Assembly (NCBI GenBank): GCA_035630195.1
Contig: DASQLD010000221.1
Span: 1 to 64,000 of the forward strand
Length of the DNA stretch: 64,000 nucleotides
Direction: 5' to 3'
DNA from: DASQDN01 sp035630195
GTDB taxonomy: Bacteria > Acidobacteriota > Terriglobia > Bryobacterales > Bryobacteraceae
This document shows, one piece after another, positions 28,255-37,856 of the stretch. The notes under the pieces are model-generated. The model made no database searches and was not told the origin of the DNA. It saw only the letters and a list, made by a program, of their open reading frames with translations. Each line of letters begins with the position of its first letter. Positions within the stretch are counted from its first letter, which is position 1. The position numbers were made by a program, and so were the translations under genes.

Positions 28255-29230
28255 CTAGCAGACTGTCCCAGTCATTGCGTTACCTTGATTCGACGTTCGG
28301 ATCGGTATAGGTCCAGCGAACGGTTTGGCTGACTTCGCATATGCCCGAATGTACTTGCGGATCTTTCTTGACAAATCTGTCACTGAGGTGAACATACCTC
28401 GATCGATGACGTCTCTCTGGGTCTTGGCAAACCACAGTTCAATCTGATTCAGCCACAACGAATATGTCGGAGTCAAACCGAACCTTTGGATTCTGATCCA
28501 GAAAGTCCTGTACAGCCGATGTGTTGTGGGCCGACAGATTGTCGAGGACGATGTGAATCTCTTTTGGCCCATCGCGATGAAGAACCCGATGAAGTCAGCG
28601 CTGGTATGCCTCCGCCTGGTTTTGCTCTCTACTTTTCCGGTCTTCACGTCCAACGTCACATACAGGGACAACGCGCCTTGCGGTAATATTCAAAACATGG
28701 CGTTCGGCGCCCCCGGCGAAGTGGCAGAACCGGGATACAGTCTGTCCAGCGCCTGAATCGCCGTTTCTCGTACACGCAGAAGACACAGTATGTTGCGGCG
28801 GATTCAGGTACAGCCCAATGATGTCAGCCGCCTTCGTTTCGAAATTTGGATCCTTACTCGCCATGTAACAGTCGAGCCGGTGCGGTTGTAGTTTTGCCTG
28901 CGCCAGAATCCGCGGCACCGTTGCATGACTCATTTTAGATCAACAGCCAGTTTGCGGCACGACCGGTGCGTGGCGCCGTCCGGCGGTTTTTGTTGCACGC
29001 GCCGGACTACTCGCGCTTGCACGGTGGGCGTTGCCGCTCTTGGCTGACTGCCTTTGTGCACGATTCAAGACCGTCAATTACCGCCTTCCTCAAAGCGAGC
29101 TTCAACCGTGCGATGGTCGGCTTGTTGTGCTGAGCGCCGTCACAATCTGCTCATATTGTCATCGCGTTTGCGAGCAACAGAATCAGCCTTGCGTGGAATA
29201 CATCTCCTGCAGGCAACGTCCGAATGTGCC
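28255..29230 (-). pseudogene. Remnant of an IS630-family transposase
   Basis: On the minus strand, pieces in different frames give KPPDGATHRSCRKLAVDLK, SHATVPRILAQAKLQPHRLD, YMASKDPNFETKAADIIGLY, VTLDVKTGKVESKTRRRHTS, LDNLSAHNTSAVQDFLDQNP and FTSVTDLSRKIRKYIRAYAK. These are in the order of an IS630 transposase (DDE superfamily). At least four frameshifts are needed. It splits the carbamoyltransferase module from the SGNH gene. Confidence 0.8.
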
Positions 29231-29349
29231 CACTTCGTCAATTCTTCGCGTTTGACTCTCGGTCAATTCCAGCAACTCTTCATAGCGTGCCATAACACCC
29301 AAGCGCCGTGGTTATCGACTGGGTTATATAATGACTGAGAGACGGTTCA

Positions 29350-31209
29350 TTAGTCGAGCTTGAACTCCGAACGCCAATCGCTGCGATCTATGAATTGTGG
29401 CTGCTCCTGCTTATTGAGCACATAGTTACCAACCACTAGAAAATCCATTTCCGTTCTCATAAAACACCTATATGCGTCTTCGGGAGTGCACACGATCGGC
29501 TCGCCGCGTACGTTGAAACTCGTGTTCACGATGACCGCATAGCCTGTGATCTTTTTGAACTCATCAATCAGCGTCCAGTAGCGCGAGTTTGTCTCTCGAT
29601 TCACGCTCTGGATACGCGCAGAGTAATCGATATGCGTGATGGCGGGCAGATCGGATCGCTGGAAGTACAAACGGTCATATAATGGCCGTGCCTGGTAATC
29701 TTCGGGGAGTGGTTTCCTTCTCTCGTCGCGCACCGGCATGACAAGCAACATGTAAGGGGACGGGCGATCGATATCGAAATACTCGCCGATATCTTCTTCC
29801 AACACGGAAGGCGCAAACGGCCGAAACCCCTCGCGGTATTTGATCTTCAGGTTCAGCTTCTTCTGCATCTCGGGATTTCGAGCGTCCCCAAGAATACTCC
29901 GGTTGCCCAAAGCGCGCGGCCCGAATTCCATACGGCCCTGGAACCAGCCCACGACATTTCCTTCAGCAAGCTTGGAGGCGACATGGGTAGCCAGGTCTTC
30001 GAATCGTGGATAAAAATCGGCCCGAGCTCCGTATCTTTGCAGCGAACGCTGGATCTGCTTGTCGTCGAACTCGGGTCCTAGATAGGAGCCGCGGATCGCG
30101 TCGTGATGCCCATTTTTCTGACGCGCTTCACCTTTCGAGATATGCCAGACCGCATAGGCCGCCCCCATTGCACCTCCAGCATCTCCGGCGGCTGGCTGGA
30201 TCCACAAATCGTCAAAGATGCCCGCTCCCAAAATCTTTCCGTTTACTACACAGTTGAGCGCCACACCGCCCGCAAGAACGAGATTCCGGCTTCGCGTCAG
30301 AGTGCGTGCGGTGCAGGCAAGGCGCAAAACAATGTCCTCAGTCACCTGTTGAATAGCGAGCGCCATGTCCATATAGGGTTGCGCAATTTCGGACTCACCC
30401 TCGCGCCGCGGTAGTCCGAACAGCTTCTCCCACTTACCCTCGTCCACCATCTTCAGGCCAGTCGCATAATCGAAGTAGTCCATATTGAGCAAAATTGATC
30501 CATCTTTCCGAATATCAACCAATTGCTCCGTGATCTTCTTCTTAAATGCGGTCGTTTGCGCCGAGTTCGGATCGCCGTATGGAGCAAGGCCCATCAGCTT
30601 GTACTCGCCACTATTCACGCGAAAACCACTGTAGTAGGTGAATGCCGAATAGAGCAGTCCGATGGAGTGCGGAAAATGCAATTCCCGAACGATCTCGATC
30701 TCGTTCCTCGATCCATGCCCAATTGCTGTTGTTGCCCATTCCCCAACGCCATCGACGGTCAAGATCGCCGCATCCTCAAAGGGCGACGGATAGAATGCGC
30801 TTGCCGCATGAGACAGGTGATGCTCAGGGTAATAAATAGGGTGCGACTTGTCGCCGAGTTTGGCCAGCTCTTCGCCGAGCATTCGGCGCATGAACAGCTT
30901 CTCTTTCACCCAGACCGGCATGGAAGTGACAAAGCTCGTTAAGCCCCTTGGAGCGAAAGAGTGGTAGGTCTCAAGAAGGCGCTCAAACTTCAGGAACGGC
31001 TTGTCATAGAAGGCGACCGCCGTCAGGTCGTTATAGTCGAGGCCCGCTTCATCGAGGACATACCGGCAAGCGTTCGTCGGAAACGAGGAATCATGTTTCT
31101 TCCGAGTGAAACGCTCTTCCTGCGCAGCGGCTACAATTTCACCGTCGCGGAGAAGTGCCGCAGCGCTGTCATGGTAGTACGCAGAGATCCCGAGAATTGC
31201 TGCTTTCAT
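29350..31209 (-). CDS. Carbamoyltransferase (NodU/CmcH family)
   Basis: 619 residues, the usual length. N-terminal Kae1-like domain begins MKAAILGISAYYHDSAA, with a metal/adenylate site at YPEHHLSHAASAFYPSP and the ATP-binding ILTVDGVGEWATTAIG. A YrdC-like/C-terminal domain follows with LVLAGGVALNCVVNG, FGPRALGNRSILGDAR and INTSFNVRGEPIVCTPEDA. The family makes carbamoyl-adenylate from carbamoyl phosphate and transfers the carbamoyl group, typically to a sugar hydroxyl. It stands with the DUF5989 and SxtJ genes upstream. The decorated sugar is not known. Confidence 0.95.
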   Translation of the reverse strand: MKAAILGISAYYHDSAAALLRDGEIVAAAQEERFTRKKHDSSFPTNACRYVLDEAGLDYNDLTAVAFYDKPFLKFERLLETYHSFAPRGLTSFVTSMPVWVKEKLFMRRMLGEELAKLGDKSHPIYYPEHHLSHAASAFYPSPFEDAAILTVDGVGEWATTAIGHGSRNEIEIVRELHFPHSIGLLYSAFTYYSGFRVNSGEYKLMGLAPYGDPNSAQTTAFKKKITEQLVDIRKDGSILLNMDYFDYATGLKMVDEGKWEKLFGLPRREGESEIAQPYMDMALAIQQVTEDIVLRLACTARTLTRSRNLVLAGGVALNCVVNGKILGAGIFDDLWIQPAAGDAGGAMGAAYAVWHISKGEARQKNGHHDAIRGSYLGPEFDDKQIQRSLQRYGARADFYPRFEDLATHVASKLAEGNVVGWFQGRMEFGPRALGNRSILGDARNPEMQKKLNLKIKYREGFRPFAPSVLEEDIGEYFDIDRPSPYMLLVMPVRDERRKPLPEDYQARPLYDRLYFQRSDLPAITHIDYSARIQSVNRETNSRYWTLIDEFKKITGYAVIVNTSFNVRGEPIVCTPEDAYRCFMRTEMDFLVVGNYVLNKQEQPQFIDRSDWRSEFKLD

Positions 31210-31236
31210 GATGTTCGATTCCGTCTTGATGCAAGC

Positions 31237-31386
31237 TTAGAACAGTGTGTAGATGAAGGGTGCAATGGCTGTGCCACTGGAAAGGGTGATGATCGCGCCA
31301 AAACCCAAAAGAACGATAATAACTGGAAGCAGCCAGAACTTCTTTCGCTGTTTCAGAAATCCCAAAACATCTCTTATGAATTGCAT
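31237..31386 (-). CDS. DUF5989-family small membrane protein
   Basis: A 49-residue protein. It begins MQFIRDVLGFLKQRKKFWL, a basic start, followed by one hydrophobic membrane segment (about residues 18-34) and ends GTAIAPFIYTLF. This matches the form of small DUF5989 proteins that lie between carbamoyltransferase and SxtJ genes. It ends 28 bases before the carbamoyltransferase start and begins 19 bases after the end of SxtJ. The function is unknown; membrane location is inferred. Confidence 0.85.
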   Translation of the reverse strand: MQFIRDVLGFLKQRKKFWLLPVIIVLLGFGAIITLSSGTAIAPFIYTLF

Positions 31387-31404
31387 GTCACCGACTCCTG
31401 TTGA

Positions 31405-31788
31405 TCAATACGGCCGTTCAATATCGAAGGCCGTGAATTTGTGATTGCGCTCTAACATCACGGAATCTGCGGCCGTCTTGAAGGCGCGGAGCCTCAGATC
31501 ATCACCCCCGAACAACCGCCGAAGAATACCGATCGGCGTCACAATGCCGAAAAAGATGACAGACATCAGAACCGTCGATACTGCCTTGCCCAAAAGCTCC
31601 GACAAGCCGAGCCAGACGATCGCGATAGGCTTGTAAACCGACGGAGTCGTCATATTGACCACCTGCAACACGATCGCGGACACCATGAACGAGTCACGAT
31701 GGAGTGTCACACGAAGTATGAGAAGCAGTAGCACCATGGCCATGCCCGTATCGCGGCATTGTTCTTTAGTGATTTTGGTATTGAACAC
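31405..31788 (-). CDS. SxtJ-family membrane protein
   Basis: 127 residues from a GTG at 31788 with AGGA just ahead. Hydrophobic segments lie at about 15-35, 55-65 and 70-90 with the characteristic VIFFGIVTPIGILRRLFGGD. SxtJ is named from the saxitoxin cluster, where it accompanies a carbamoyltransferase. It probably partners with the carbamoyltransferase at the membrane, but its biochemical role is not established. Confidence 0.85.
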   Translation of the reverse strand: MFNTKITKEQCRDTGMAMVLLLLILRVTLHRDSFMVSAIVLQVVNMTTPSVYKPIAIVWLGLSELLGKAVSTVLMSVIFFGIVTPIGILRRLFGGDDLRLRAFKTAADSVMLERNHKFTAFDIERPY

Positions 31789-31828
31789 TGGTTCCTAATC
31801 CTCCGTGTATTTTGGCGCCTCTGCCGTT

Positions 31829-32647
31829 TCAGGTTGCCTCAACGATGTTGAGGGGAACCTGGTTACGGATCTCGCGCGTTTTTCCGGTGTTTTTGCTATT
31901 GGCTATGATTCGGCGCAAGGTCCAGCCATCCCATAATCGGAGGAGCCGTCGTTTAAGAATTCCAGAACTGCCGCGCCAGGATCCCATCATATGGTGCACG
32001 CCAAAGTTCCCGAAGTGATGCCACGTTGCCGGATCACGAACGTCTTCAGGGAAGAGAATCGTGATGTCGGCAATGCGTCCGCTATACTCTGCAAACGTCC
32101 GGGTCACTAGACCGGGTCCCGTCGTGTTGAGTACATAGAATTGCGGCCAGAACGGTCTTGGGATTCCCTTCATCATCGGTTTGACCCAGGATTCGTCCTG
32201 CTGCGCGCGTACACAGTTATCAATCACGGCTTTAAGAAACGGGTCCCGGGGCGCTGCACCGAAGGCATAGTTACCGATTTGCCAATCCATTTGGTATCGA
32301 TCCAATAAGTAGATGATGCCGGACAGCTCTTCAAATGGAAACACACACTGAGCGCTCAGCAATGGCGTTAGCGAGCGGGCAAGAAAAATGTCCAGGTCGA
32401 GATAGAATCCGCCGAGTTGGTACACGCAAAGGTATCGGAAGAAGTCGTATCGTTGAATCCGGTACCGGAAGGAATAGTAGATCTTTTTTAAATCCGGAAA
32501 GTATTGGGCGACGAATGCTTCGATATCGGTATCGTCGAAGAACCGATACTCAAAATCTGGATTTAACAATTGTACGCCGCTGACGGCAGACTTCAGCAGC
32601 AGGGGAACCTCTGGCGGGCCGGTTTGAATGATTCGTTTCGGGATCAC
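31829..32647 (-). CDS. GT32-type glycosyltransferase (Och1-like)
   Basis: 272 residues. It starts IPKRIIQTGPPEVP and carries the family-32 DXD sequence GGFYLDLDIFLARS (about residues 84-97), which binds the metal-nucleotide sugar. Other features are RYDFFRYLCVYQLGG and NCVRAQQDESW. It is likely to add one sugar of the repeat unit. Its start overlaps the stop of the polymerase gene by 4 bases (ATGA). Confidence 0.85.
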   Translation of the reverse strand: MIPKRIIQTGPPEVPLLLKSAVSGVQLLNPDFEYRFFDDTDIEAFVAQYFPDLKKIYYSFRYRIQRYDFFRYLCVYQLGGFYLDLDIFLARSLTPLLSAQCVFPFEELSGIIYLLDRYQMDWQIGNYAFGAAPRDPFLKAVIDNCVRAQQDESWVKPMMKGIPRPFWPQFYVLNTTGPGLVTRTFAEYSGRIADITILFPEDVRDPATWHHFGNFGVHHMMGSWRGSSGILKRRLLRLWDGWTLRRIIANSKNTGKTREIRNQVPLNIVEAT

Positions 32648-34059
32648 GCGGGTTGAAAGTGATGCAATGGCGAGGAAACAATCTGTGCCGGCTCAAAACC
32701 AGTGGCAGTGGATTCGGACACACCGGATACAACTGTCTTGCGCGACATGGTCTTCCACGTCTCCGGTAAGGCCATGTTGGCAAACAGAAATCCGATCCAC
32801 ACCGAAGACATCATCTTGAATGAGCCTTCCGTAAAGTTGTAAACGATTGCTATGACAAAGTAGGCGAGCCGTAACATAGAAAGTTGTGGATTGAGCCGAA
32901 ATCCGGCAACGATCTTCCGGTATCCAGTCACGATAATACCGGCAAGTGCCGCAAGTCCAGCCGCCCCGAGATTCAGATATACCTCGATGTACCCGTTATG
33001 AGCTTGGTTGATTCCGCCGTTAATTCGTATGATGTCGATCAACCGCTGCCCTAGCCAGAAGCTTTCATAACCGGCACCTACGATGGGATTCACCGCAAAA
33101 CTTAGAACAAGCTTCCAGACGTCGGTACGGCCAGTGAGACTTGGGTCGCGGCCGATGACCTGGAGGGCGCTTGAGCCAATGCCAAGAAACAGGACAGAGA
33201 AACAGGCGGACACAATGAACAACACCATTGCATGAATCACGGCTCGTTTCCGGCCAACGCGGAACAACCCTATTACGGCTATAAGCCCTGTAACAAGCGC
33301 AAGCGAGGCAAGTGACGTTTTGGAATCGGCGATCCAGAGCAGCCACATCGCTATAACGGATGTAATGGTCAGTGCAATCAGACGGCGCGTGCGTGCCCGG
33401 CTCTTGGGTGCTTGGTATTCGATGATCCAGCGCCAGATCACAGCTATGCCGTACATCAGGCACATTACGCCCAGGCCGTTCTTTCCGCCTGAGACGCCCG
33501 TCCAATATTGGCTGCCATCCATACCATACGCTCGGCCGTATTCGGGATAGTAGCGGATGAATAAGACCGAAACGGGCAACAACACGAATGCCAGGCGCGT
33601 AAACACCCGCTTGATGGCCATAATCGGATTCGGGTCCGTCAAAATGACGAGCACTATCACAATGTCACCTAAACCACGAAACCAGCGCTTCAGCGAAATC
33701 AACGGGAAGTCAGACCAGACAAAGCTTACACCGCATAGAACGAAGTAGGCGATCACTGGAGCGTTCGCTCGCAAAATGCGCTGCATGCGTTTCGTGCGTT
33801 GCGCTAACGTGATCACGCCAATCGCCATAATTAGCATGAGGACGTTTCGGTCAACCGGGCTTCCTTCCATGTATCGATCGGAGGCATCAACGGGGTTGCC
33901 GAGCTGAAGCCACTCGCTGACATTGCGCGACCCGGCAATCGCCAGCCACATCACGGCCAGCCATAGGGCGGGAGACGTGCGCATGCTACGGTCACGATCG
34001 AGTGCGAAGAGAATCATGATTAGACCGATACAAGCGAGCGTTGCAATTTGAGCTGCCAC
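32644..34059 (-). CDS. Wzy-type O-antigen polymerase/ligase membrane protein
   Basis: 471 residues with about eleven hydrophobic segments and the Wzy_C/O-antigen-ligase signature GRTDVWKLVLSFAVNPIVGAG and QAHNGYIEVYLNLGAAGLAA in the large periplasmic loop (about residues 300-365). It polymerises lipid-linked repeat units at the outer face of the inner membrane, with the chain-length protein at 19580-21112. It is the only candidate polymerase in the window. Confidence 0.9.
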   Translation of the reverse strand: MAAQIATLACIGLIMILFALDRDRSMRTSPALWLAVMWLAIAGSRNVSEWLQLGNPVDASDRYMEGSPVDRNVLMLIMAIGVITLAQRTKRMQRILRANAPVIAYFVLCGVSFVWSDFPLISLKRWFRGLGDIVIVLVILTDPNPIMAIKRVFTRLAFVLLPVSVLFIRYYPEYGRAYGMDGSQYWTGVSGGKNGLGVMCLMYGIAVIWRWIIEYQAPKSRARTRRLIALTITSVIAMWLLWIADSKTSLASLALVTGLIAVIGLFRVGRKRAVIHAMVLFIVSACFSVLFLGIGSSALQVIGRDPSLTGRTDVWKLVLSFAVNPIVGAGYESFWLGQRLIDIIRINGGINQAHNGYIEVYLNLGAAGLAALAGIIVTGYRKIVAGFRLNPQLSMLRLAYFVIAIVYNFTEGSFKMMSSVWIGFLFANMALPETWKTMSRKTVVSGVSESTATGFEPAQIVSSPLHHFQPA

Positions 34060-34080
34060 TGAAATCTTCTCTCGGTCTAA

Positions 34081-35103
34081 TCAGGCGAATACGGCGGCGT
34101 ACAGTTTCCGGATGAGCGGAACTCGCGCTTTTATATGATCGAGCATCACAATGGCAACAAAGGTGAGCCCAGTTGCGACACCGAGATAGAGGATCTCTGT
34201 TGCCGCACCATCTCCCGTGTGCTTGGCCATCCGATGTAATCCTTGGAAAATCGTAATCTGGACAATATAGCCTACCAGCGAATATTTACCTAGAAGGACG
34301 ACGGCGTCGGCAGTTCTGTTTTTCGCGACAGTGCCGATCAAATACATTATCGAGAGCGACAAACACACACCGACGATCTGCAGCACGTAGATCTCATTCC
34401 ACAGCGTGATAGCGGCAAGATAGGCTGCATAGGCAATCGCAACGAGGGTGTGATGGCGAAGCACAGAATCGATACGGCTGATCGGCACGGTGCCAATCAC
34501 GGTGCCGAGCAGCCCGGTACCAATCAACTCCATAAATGCATTCGGTCGCCCAGTGTTTTCGAGGAGAACCGCAATACCCATTACAGCAATGGCCGCGATG
34601 TCAAACATGTACGAGGATAACCGCATCAGGAGTGAAATGCCGGCGGCCGCAACCAACAGGTACGCGATGGGGAGGAAAACGGCGAATGCCGCACGTCCAT
34701 TGTCGCTGTTCTGTCCGATATACACGCCCCAATCGGTCAACTGCGGCGAAGATGTAGACGGCAGCAGTTTCATCATAAGATTCAAAACAAGAAAGATCAC
34801 GAAAAGCTTCAGGCCGCGAATGAGCAGACGCTTCGGCACACGCGTATCCGGAACCTTGCTCCCCGACAAATACACATGGGCAACTAGGAAGCCCACGATG
34901 AAGATGAAAGATGGCGTCAGAAATCGCATGTACCGATAATAGAATCCCAGCGTTCCTACAAAGTAATTGAGCCAATGGTACAGCACCATCACCAGCACCA
35001 AGGCTCCCTTGGTGAAGTCGAGAGCTGTAACGCGAGCAGCAGTCCGCTCCACGACCCCGGTGCGGTTGATGATCGCTTTCATCTGTACTGCAGGCTGGCT
35101 CAT
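34081..35103 (-). CDS. Membrane acyltransferase (HGSNAT/DUF1624 or OpgC-like)
   Basis: 340 residues with about ten hydrophobic segments. The start LDFTKGALVLVMVLYHWLNY and the following FLTPSFIFIVGFLVAHVYLS are typical of multipass acyltransferases that use acetyl-CoA or other acyl donors. It likely O- or N-acylates the polysaccharide or its lipid-linked precursor. The family assignment between HGSNAT-like and OpgC-like is not settled. It overlaps the upstream asparagine-synthase-like gene by 4 bases. Confidence 0.75.
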   Translation of the reverse strand: MSQPAVQMKAIINRTGVVERTAARVTALDFTKGALVLVMVLYHWLNYFVGTLGFYYRYMRFLTPSFIFIVGFLVAHVYLSGSKVPDTRVPKRLLIRGLKLFVIFLVLNLMMKLLPSTSSPQLTDWGVYIGQNSDNGRAAFAVFLPIAYLLVAAAGISLLMRLSSYMFDIAAIAVMGIAVLLENTGRPNAFMELIGTGLLGTVIGTVPISRIDSVLRHHTLVAIAYAAYLAAITLWNEIYVLQIVGVCLSLSIMYLIGTVAKNRTADAVVLLGKYSLVGYIVQITIFQGLHRMAKHTGDGAATEILYLGVATGLTFVAIVMLDHIKARVPLIRKLYAAVFA

Positions 35104-36920
35104 TTCGAATCAATAAATAGTCGGGAGATCAGCTCGAGCGTCAGTAGCTTGTGGATTTCAGAGGTATAGTTGCGGTTACCTCTGAGGTGGCTCCGTACCA
35201 TCGCTTCGACAGTTTTGCTCTGGATATATGGGCGCGACAGCGCCCTCGGGTCGAGCAGCATTTCGCGGACGTAATGCGCAAGAGCATTGCGATACCAAAG
35301 TCGGTAGTGATAAAACTTATGCCGCCCGAGGAACAGTCGTTCGGGGCGAAGCGGCGAGAGCACATGATCGATGCGTGACATCCATTGCGGCATGCCGTAG
35401 TCATACGCGTACTCCGCCTTGATGGTGAACAGGATGAAATTCTGGAGCGCAGAGTTGGCAAACCCAGTGGAGTGTGCACTGACGCCACGATCCGTTGGGA
35501 TTTCTGCGAGGCGCGTATCTCCCTCGCGGATCAGCCGGAACGACACATCGTTGTCGACGCAGGCTGAGGTGGGTGCGCGAAACACTGTTTTTACAAAGTT
35601 GTTATCGAGAAACGGCGACCGCAACGTTACCTGCGTCTGCTCGAGTGACAGGAGACCGTAATGATGCCAAGGCGCTTGGCGGAACACAGAAAATGACAGC
35701 GAATGTCCCTCGAGCAGGCGGCCGTAGGTTGCATTCGCAGCATTGATTGTAGGGACGACATCGGCAGAAAACAGTTCGACAGCGGGTGCCACCGGCTTAA
35801 ACGCTCTCACTCGGCGTAACACTTCGCCACCATAGTTGCCCGTCATGCGCACGGGCGCGATTGCTGAAGCTCGCTCATTGACATATAGATCGGCCGAATG
35901 ACTCACGTCGATACACCCGTCCGTCAGATACACCGATCGTTCTGCGTAATGCGAAAACTGCGATAGAAACTCATGGGCGACGGGAATTACCTGGTGCGGC
36001 TGAGTGCATGCTTTGGCCACGCGCCGCGCGATGACGACGTCCTGACAATCGCGAAACATGCTTCCGAATGAGTAGCAGGGAAGAGTCGCGGGGGCCTGTT
36101 TATGCCATGCCATGATCATCCTCGTATCGAGGCCGCCTGTGAGAGACATTCCAATCCGTTCCCGGCCGACAAAATATCGGGGTAGCACATCCGCAAACAC
36201 GGCTCGGAGCTCCTGATAGTAGGTTTCTGCTTTGAGTGGCTCCTGGTGTTCCCATTCCTTCGGATCAAAGTAGGTGCGCTTACTCACGCTTAAATTCGTA
36301 TCAAACACCCAGGCAGAAGCGGGCGGCAGCACATGAAGGTCTTCAAACAAAGTTCGGTTCTCAAGAACGCAGCCGCAAGTGATGAATTCGCCTAGGGCGC
36401 GCGGTTCTAAGGCCCGTAGCTTAGGACAAACAGTGAGGATTGCTTTCGCCTCGGCCGCGAAATAGAAAGCATCGCGCGACTGGTGATAGTAGATGCGATG
36501 CATTCCATAGCGATCGTTGAACAGGACAGTCGTATTTTCCGTCCGATCTATAAGAAGACCATGAAACCGTCCGTTGAGGCCTACCGGAAATCGTGGGTCT
36601 TCTTCAGACAGATGGACCAAGTACGACGGCCCCGGACACACATCGTGGCCACGTTGTTTCAACTCCTCGATGGTGCCAGGAGGGGGAAAGTCTTCACCCG
36701 AAAATATCAGGCAGCGATCGCTCCTTTCGTTGTACACCGGCATGTGATCAGCAAACGAGCCTCGACGGGCGACCCAACCTACGTAAACTCCGAGCCGCTC
36801 ATCGACCCAAGTTCCGGAAACGTAAAAGGACTCGTGCCGGAGCGCACCTACCATCTCCGCAAGCTTCTGCTTGGCCTGCGCGCAGGGCATCCCTGTGACA
36901 AGTCCTACAATTCCTGGCAT
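35100..36920 (-). CDS. Asparagine-synthase-like amidotransferase without nucleophilic Cys
   Basis: 606 residues. The N-terminal class II glutaminase-like domain (about 1-200) starts MPGIVGLV, not MCGIVG: the catalytic Cys2 is replaced by Pro and the nearby Arg motif is altered, although FNDRYGMHRIYY and VGLNGRFHGLL are still recognisable. The synthetase domain (about 210-600) keeps the PP-loop GMSLTGGLDTRMIMAW, where the second Gly-Asp binds ATP. AsnB-like enzymes in polysaccharide loci amidate uronic acid carboxyls. The missing Cys suggests ammonia use or a different acceptor chemistry, but this is inference. Confidence 0.85.
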   Translation of the reverse strand: MPGIVGLVTGMPCAQAKQKLAEMVGALRHESFYVSGTWVDERLGVYVGWVARRGSFADHMPVYNERSDRCLIFSGEDFPPPGTIEELKQRGHDVCPGPSYLVHLSEEDPRFPVGLNGRFHGLLIDRTENTTVLFNDRYGMHRIYYHQSRDAFYFAAEAKAILTVCPKLRALEPRALGEFITCGCVLENRTLFEDLHVLPPASAWVFDTNLSVSKRTYFDPKEWEHQEPLKAETYYQELRAVFADVLPRYFVGRERIGMSLTGGLDTRMIMAWHKQAPATLPCYSFGSMFRDCQDVVIARRVAKACTQPHQVIPVAHEFLSQFSHYAERSVYLTDGCIDVSHSADLYVNERASAIAPVRMTGNYGGEVLRRVRAFKPVAPAVELFSADVVPTINAANATYGRLLEGHSLSFSVFRQAPWHHYGLLSLEQTQVTLRSPFLDNNFVKTVFRAPTSACVDNDVSFRLIREGDTRLAEIPTDRGVSAHSTGFANSALQNFILFTIKAEYAYDYGMPQWMSRIDHVLSPLRPERLFLGRHKFYHYRLWYRNALAHYVREMLLDPRALSRPYIQSKTVEAMVRSHLRGNRNYTSEIHKLLTLELISRLFIDSK

Positions 36921-36931
36921 TTATATCGCTA

Positions 36932-37840
36932 CTACGTGGACTGCTTGGCGGGTTGAAATCTGCGGCTGTACCATAAGTTCCGAAGTTCGCGGAGTCTTCT
37001 CACAATTGACTCCGGAAGGCAATCCACCAGCCGATGATGCAGCTGGAAGCGTAATGCAAGCTGACCAAACGGGCTCAGCGCGACGTAGTATCGCGGTGTG
37101 TCCATCTTCTGGAACCCGTTTACCTGTTTGAACTTCATGATGCCGTCCCACTGCTTGTGTCCGTACGTGAAGCTCTGGTAGACAAGGTATGAAATACCGC
37201 GGTCGGCACAGGTGCGTACAGAGTGTGCAATGAGGGCATTAGTCGGCGCTTTGTCCCGATGCTCAATCAACGAGAGGATGTTCATGAGGTTTGCTTGAGT
37301 TCGTGTCTCGTCGTGAACGAGCTTGACAAACCCTATTAATTTGGTATCTAGGAAGGCACCGATGAAGACGGCGCTGTGAAGGAACGTGCCCTCCTCGGCA
37401 TACACCGTTTCGAAATCTTTTCCGTAGTGGGGGAAACGCCGACCCTGCCGAACGGGCGTCTCGTTGTAGATTTCCCATATGCCCCGCACGAGATTTTTGT
37501 CGAACGGGACCTCGCGAATTACAACCCCTCTTTTCTCAGCCTGACGTGCCCGGTTGCGACCTTCCGAGGTGATTTGATTTTTCCACCAATTGTCATACGT
37601 CGACACCGGAACGGCCGCCATGTTACTCCATTCAATAGGATATGAGAACTTCGGCTCGGTGTGCGACAGCTTCTGCATGAACGTAAATAGGTCGACTCGG
37701 CTGCCGGACTTGCGCAGCCCGGAAATCACGGGTTCCGGATCGTCCATGTACTCGTATCCGTCACCCTCGAGTTGAGCGATTCGCAAAAGCCGACCGGTGA
37801 TGCGAATATCCCTGTCCTGGACGATGATCATCTGTTTCAT
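36932..37840 (-). CDS. GNAT/FemAB-like acyl- or aminoacyltransferase
   Basis: 302 residues. A beta-alpha GNAT-like core is visible in RKSGSRVDLFTFMQKL and DTKLIGFVKLVHDETRTQA, with LSLIEHRDKAPTNALIAHSV as the acyl-carrier binding region. It is paired with a FemAB-type gene just downstream (in coordinate order above it). It could attach an acyl or amino acid group to an amino sugar. No signal peptide was seen, so the likely site is the cytoplasmic face. Confidence 0.6.
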   Translation of the reverse strand: MKQMIIVQDRDIRITGRLLRIAQLEGDGYEYMDDPEPVISGLRKSGSRVDLFTFMQKLSHTEPKFSYPIEWSNMAAVPVSTYDNWWKNQITSEGRNRARQAEKRGVVIREVPFDKNLVRGIWEIYNETPVRQGRRFPHYGKDFETVYAEEGTFLHSAVFIGAFLDTKLIGFVKLVHDETRTQANLMNILSLIEHRDKAPTNALIAHSVRTCADRGISYLVYQSFTYGHKQWDGIMKFKQVNGFQKMDTPRYYVALSPFGQLALRFQLHHRLVDCLPESIVRRLRELRNLWYSRRFQPAKQST

Positions 37841-37856
37841 TAGAACTATGTGTGTC

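Noticed and set aside
28255..28671. Possible functional IS630 transposase
   Set aside because: Catalytic pieces lie in different frames and the N-terminal part is broken by stops.
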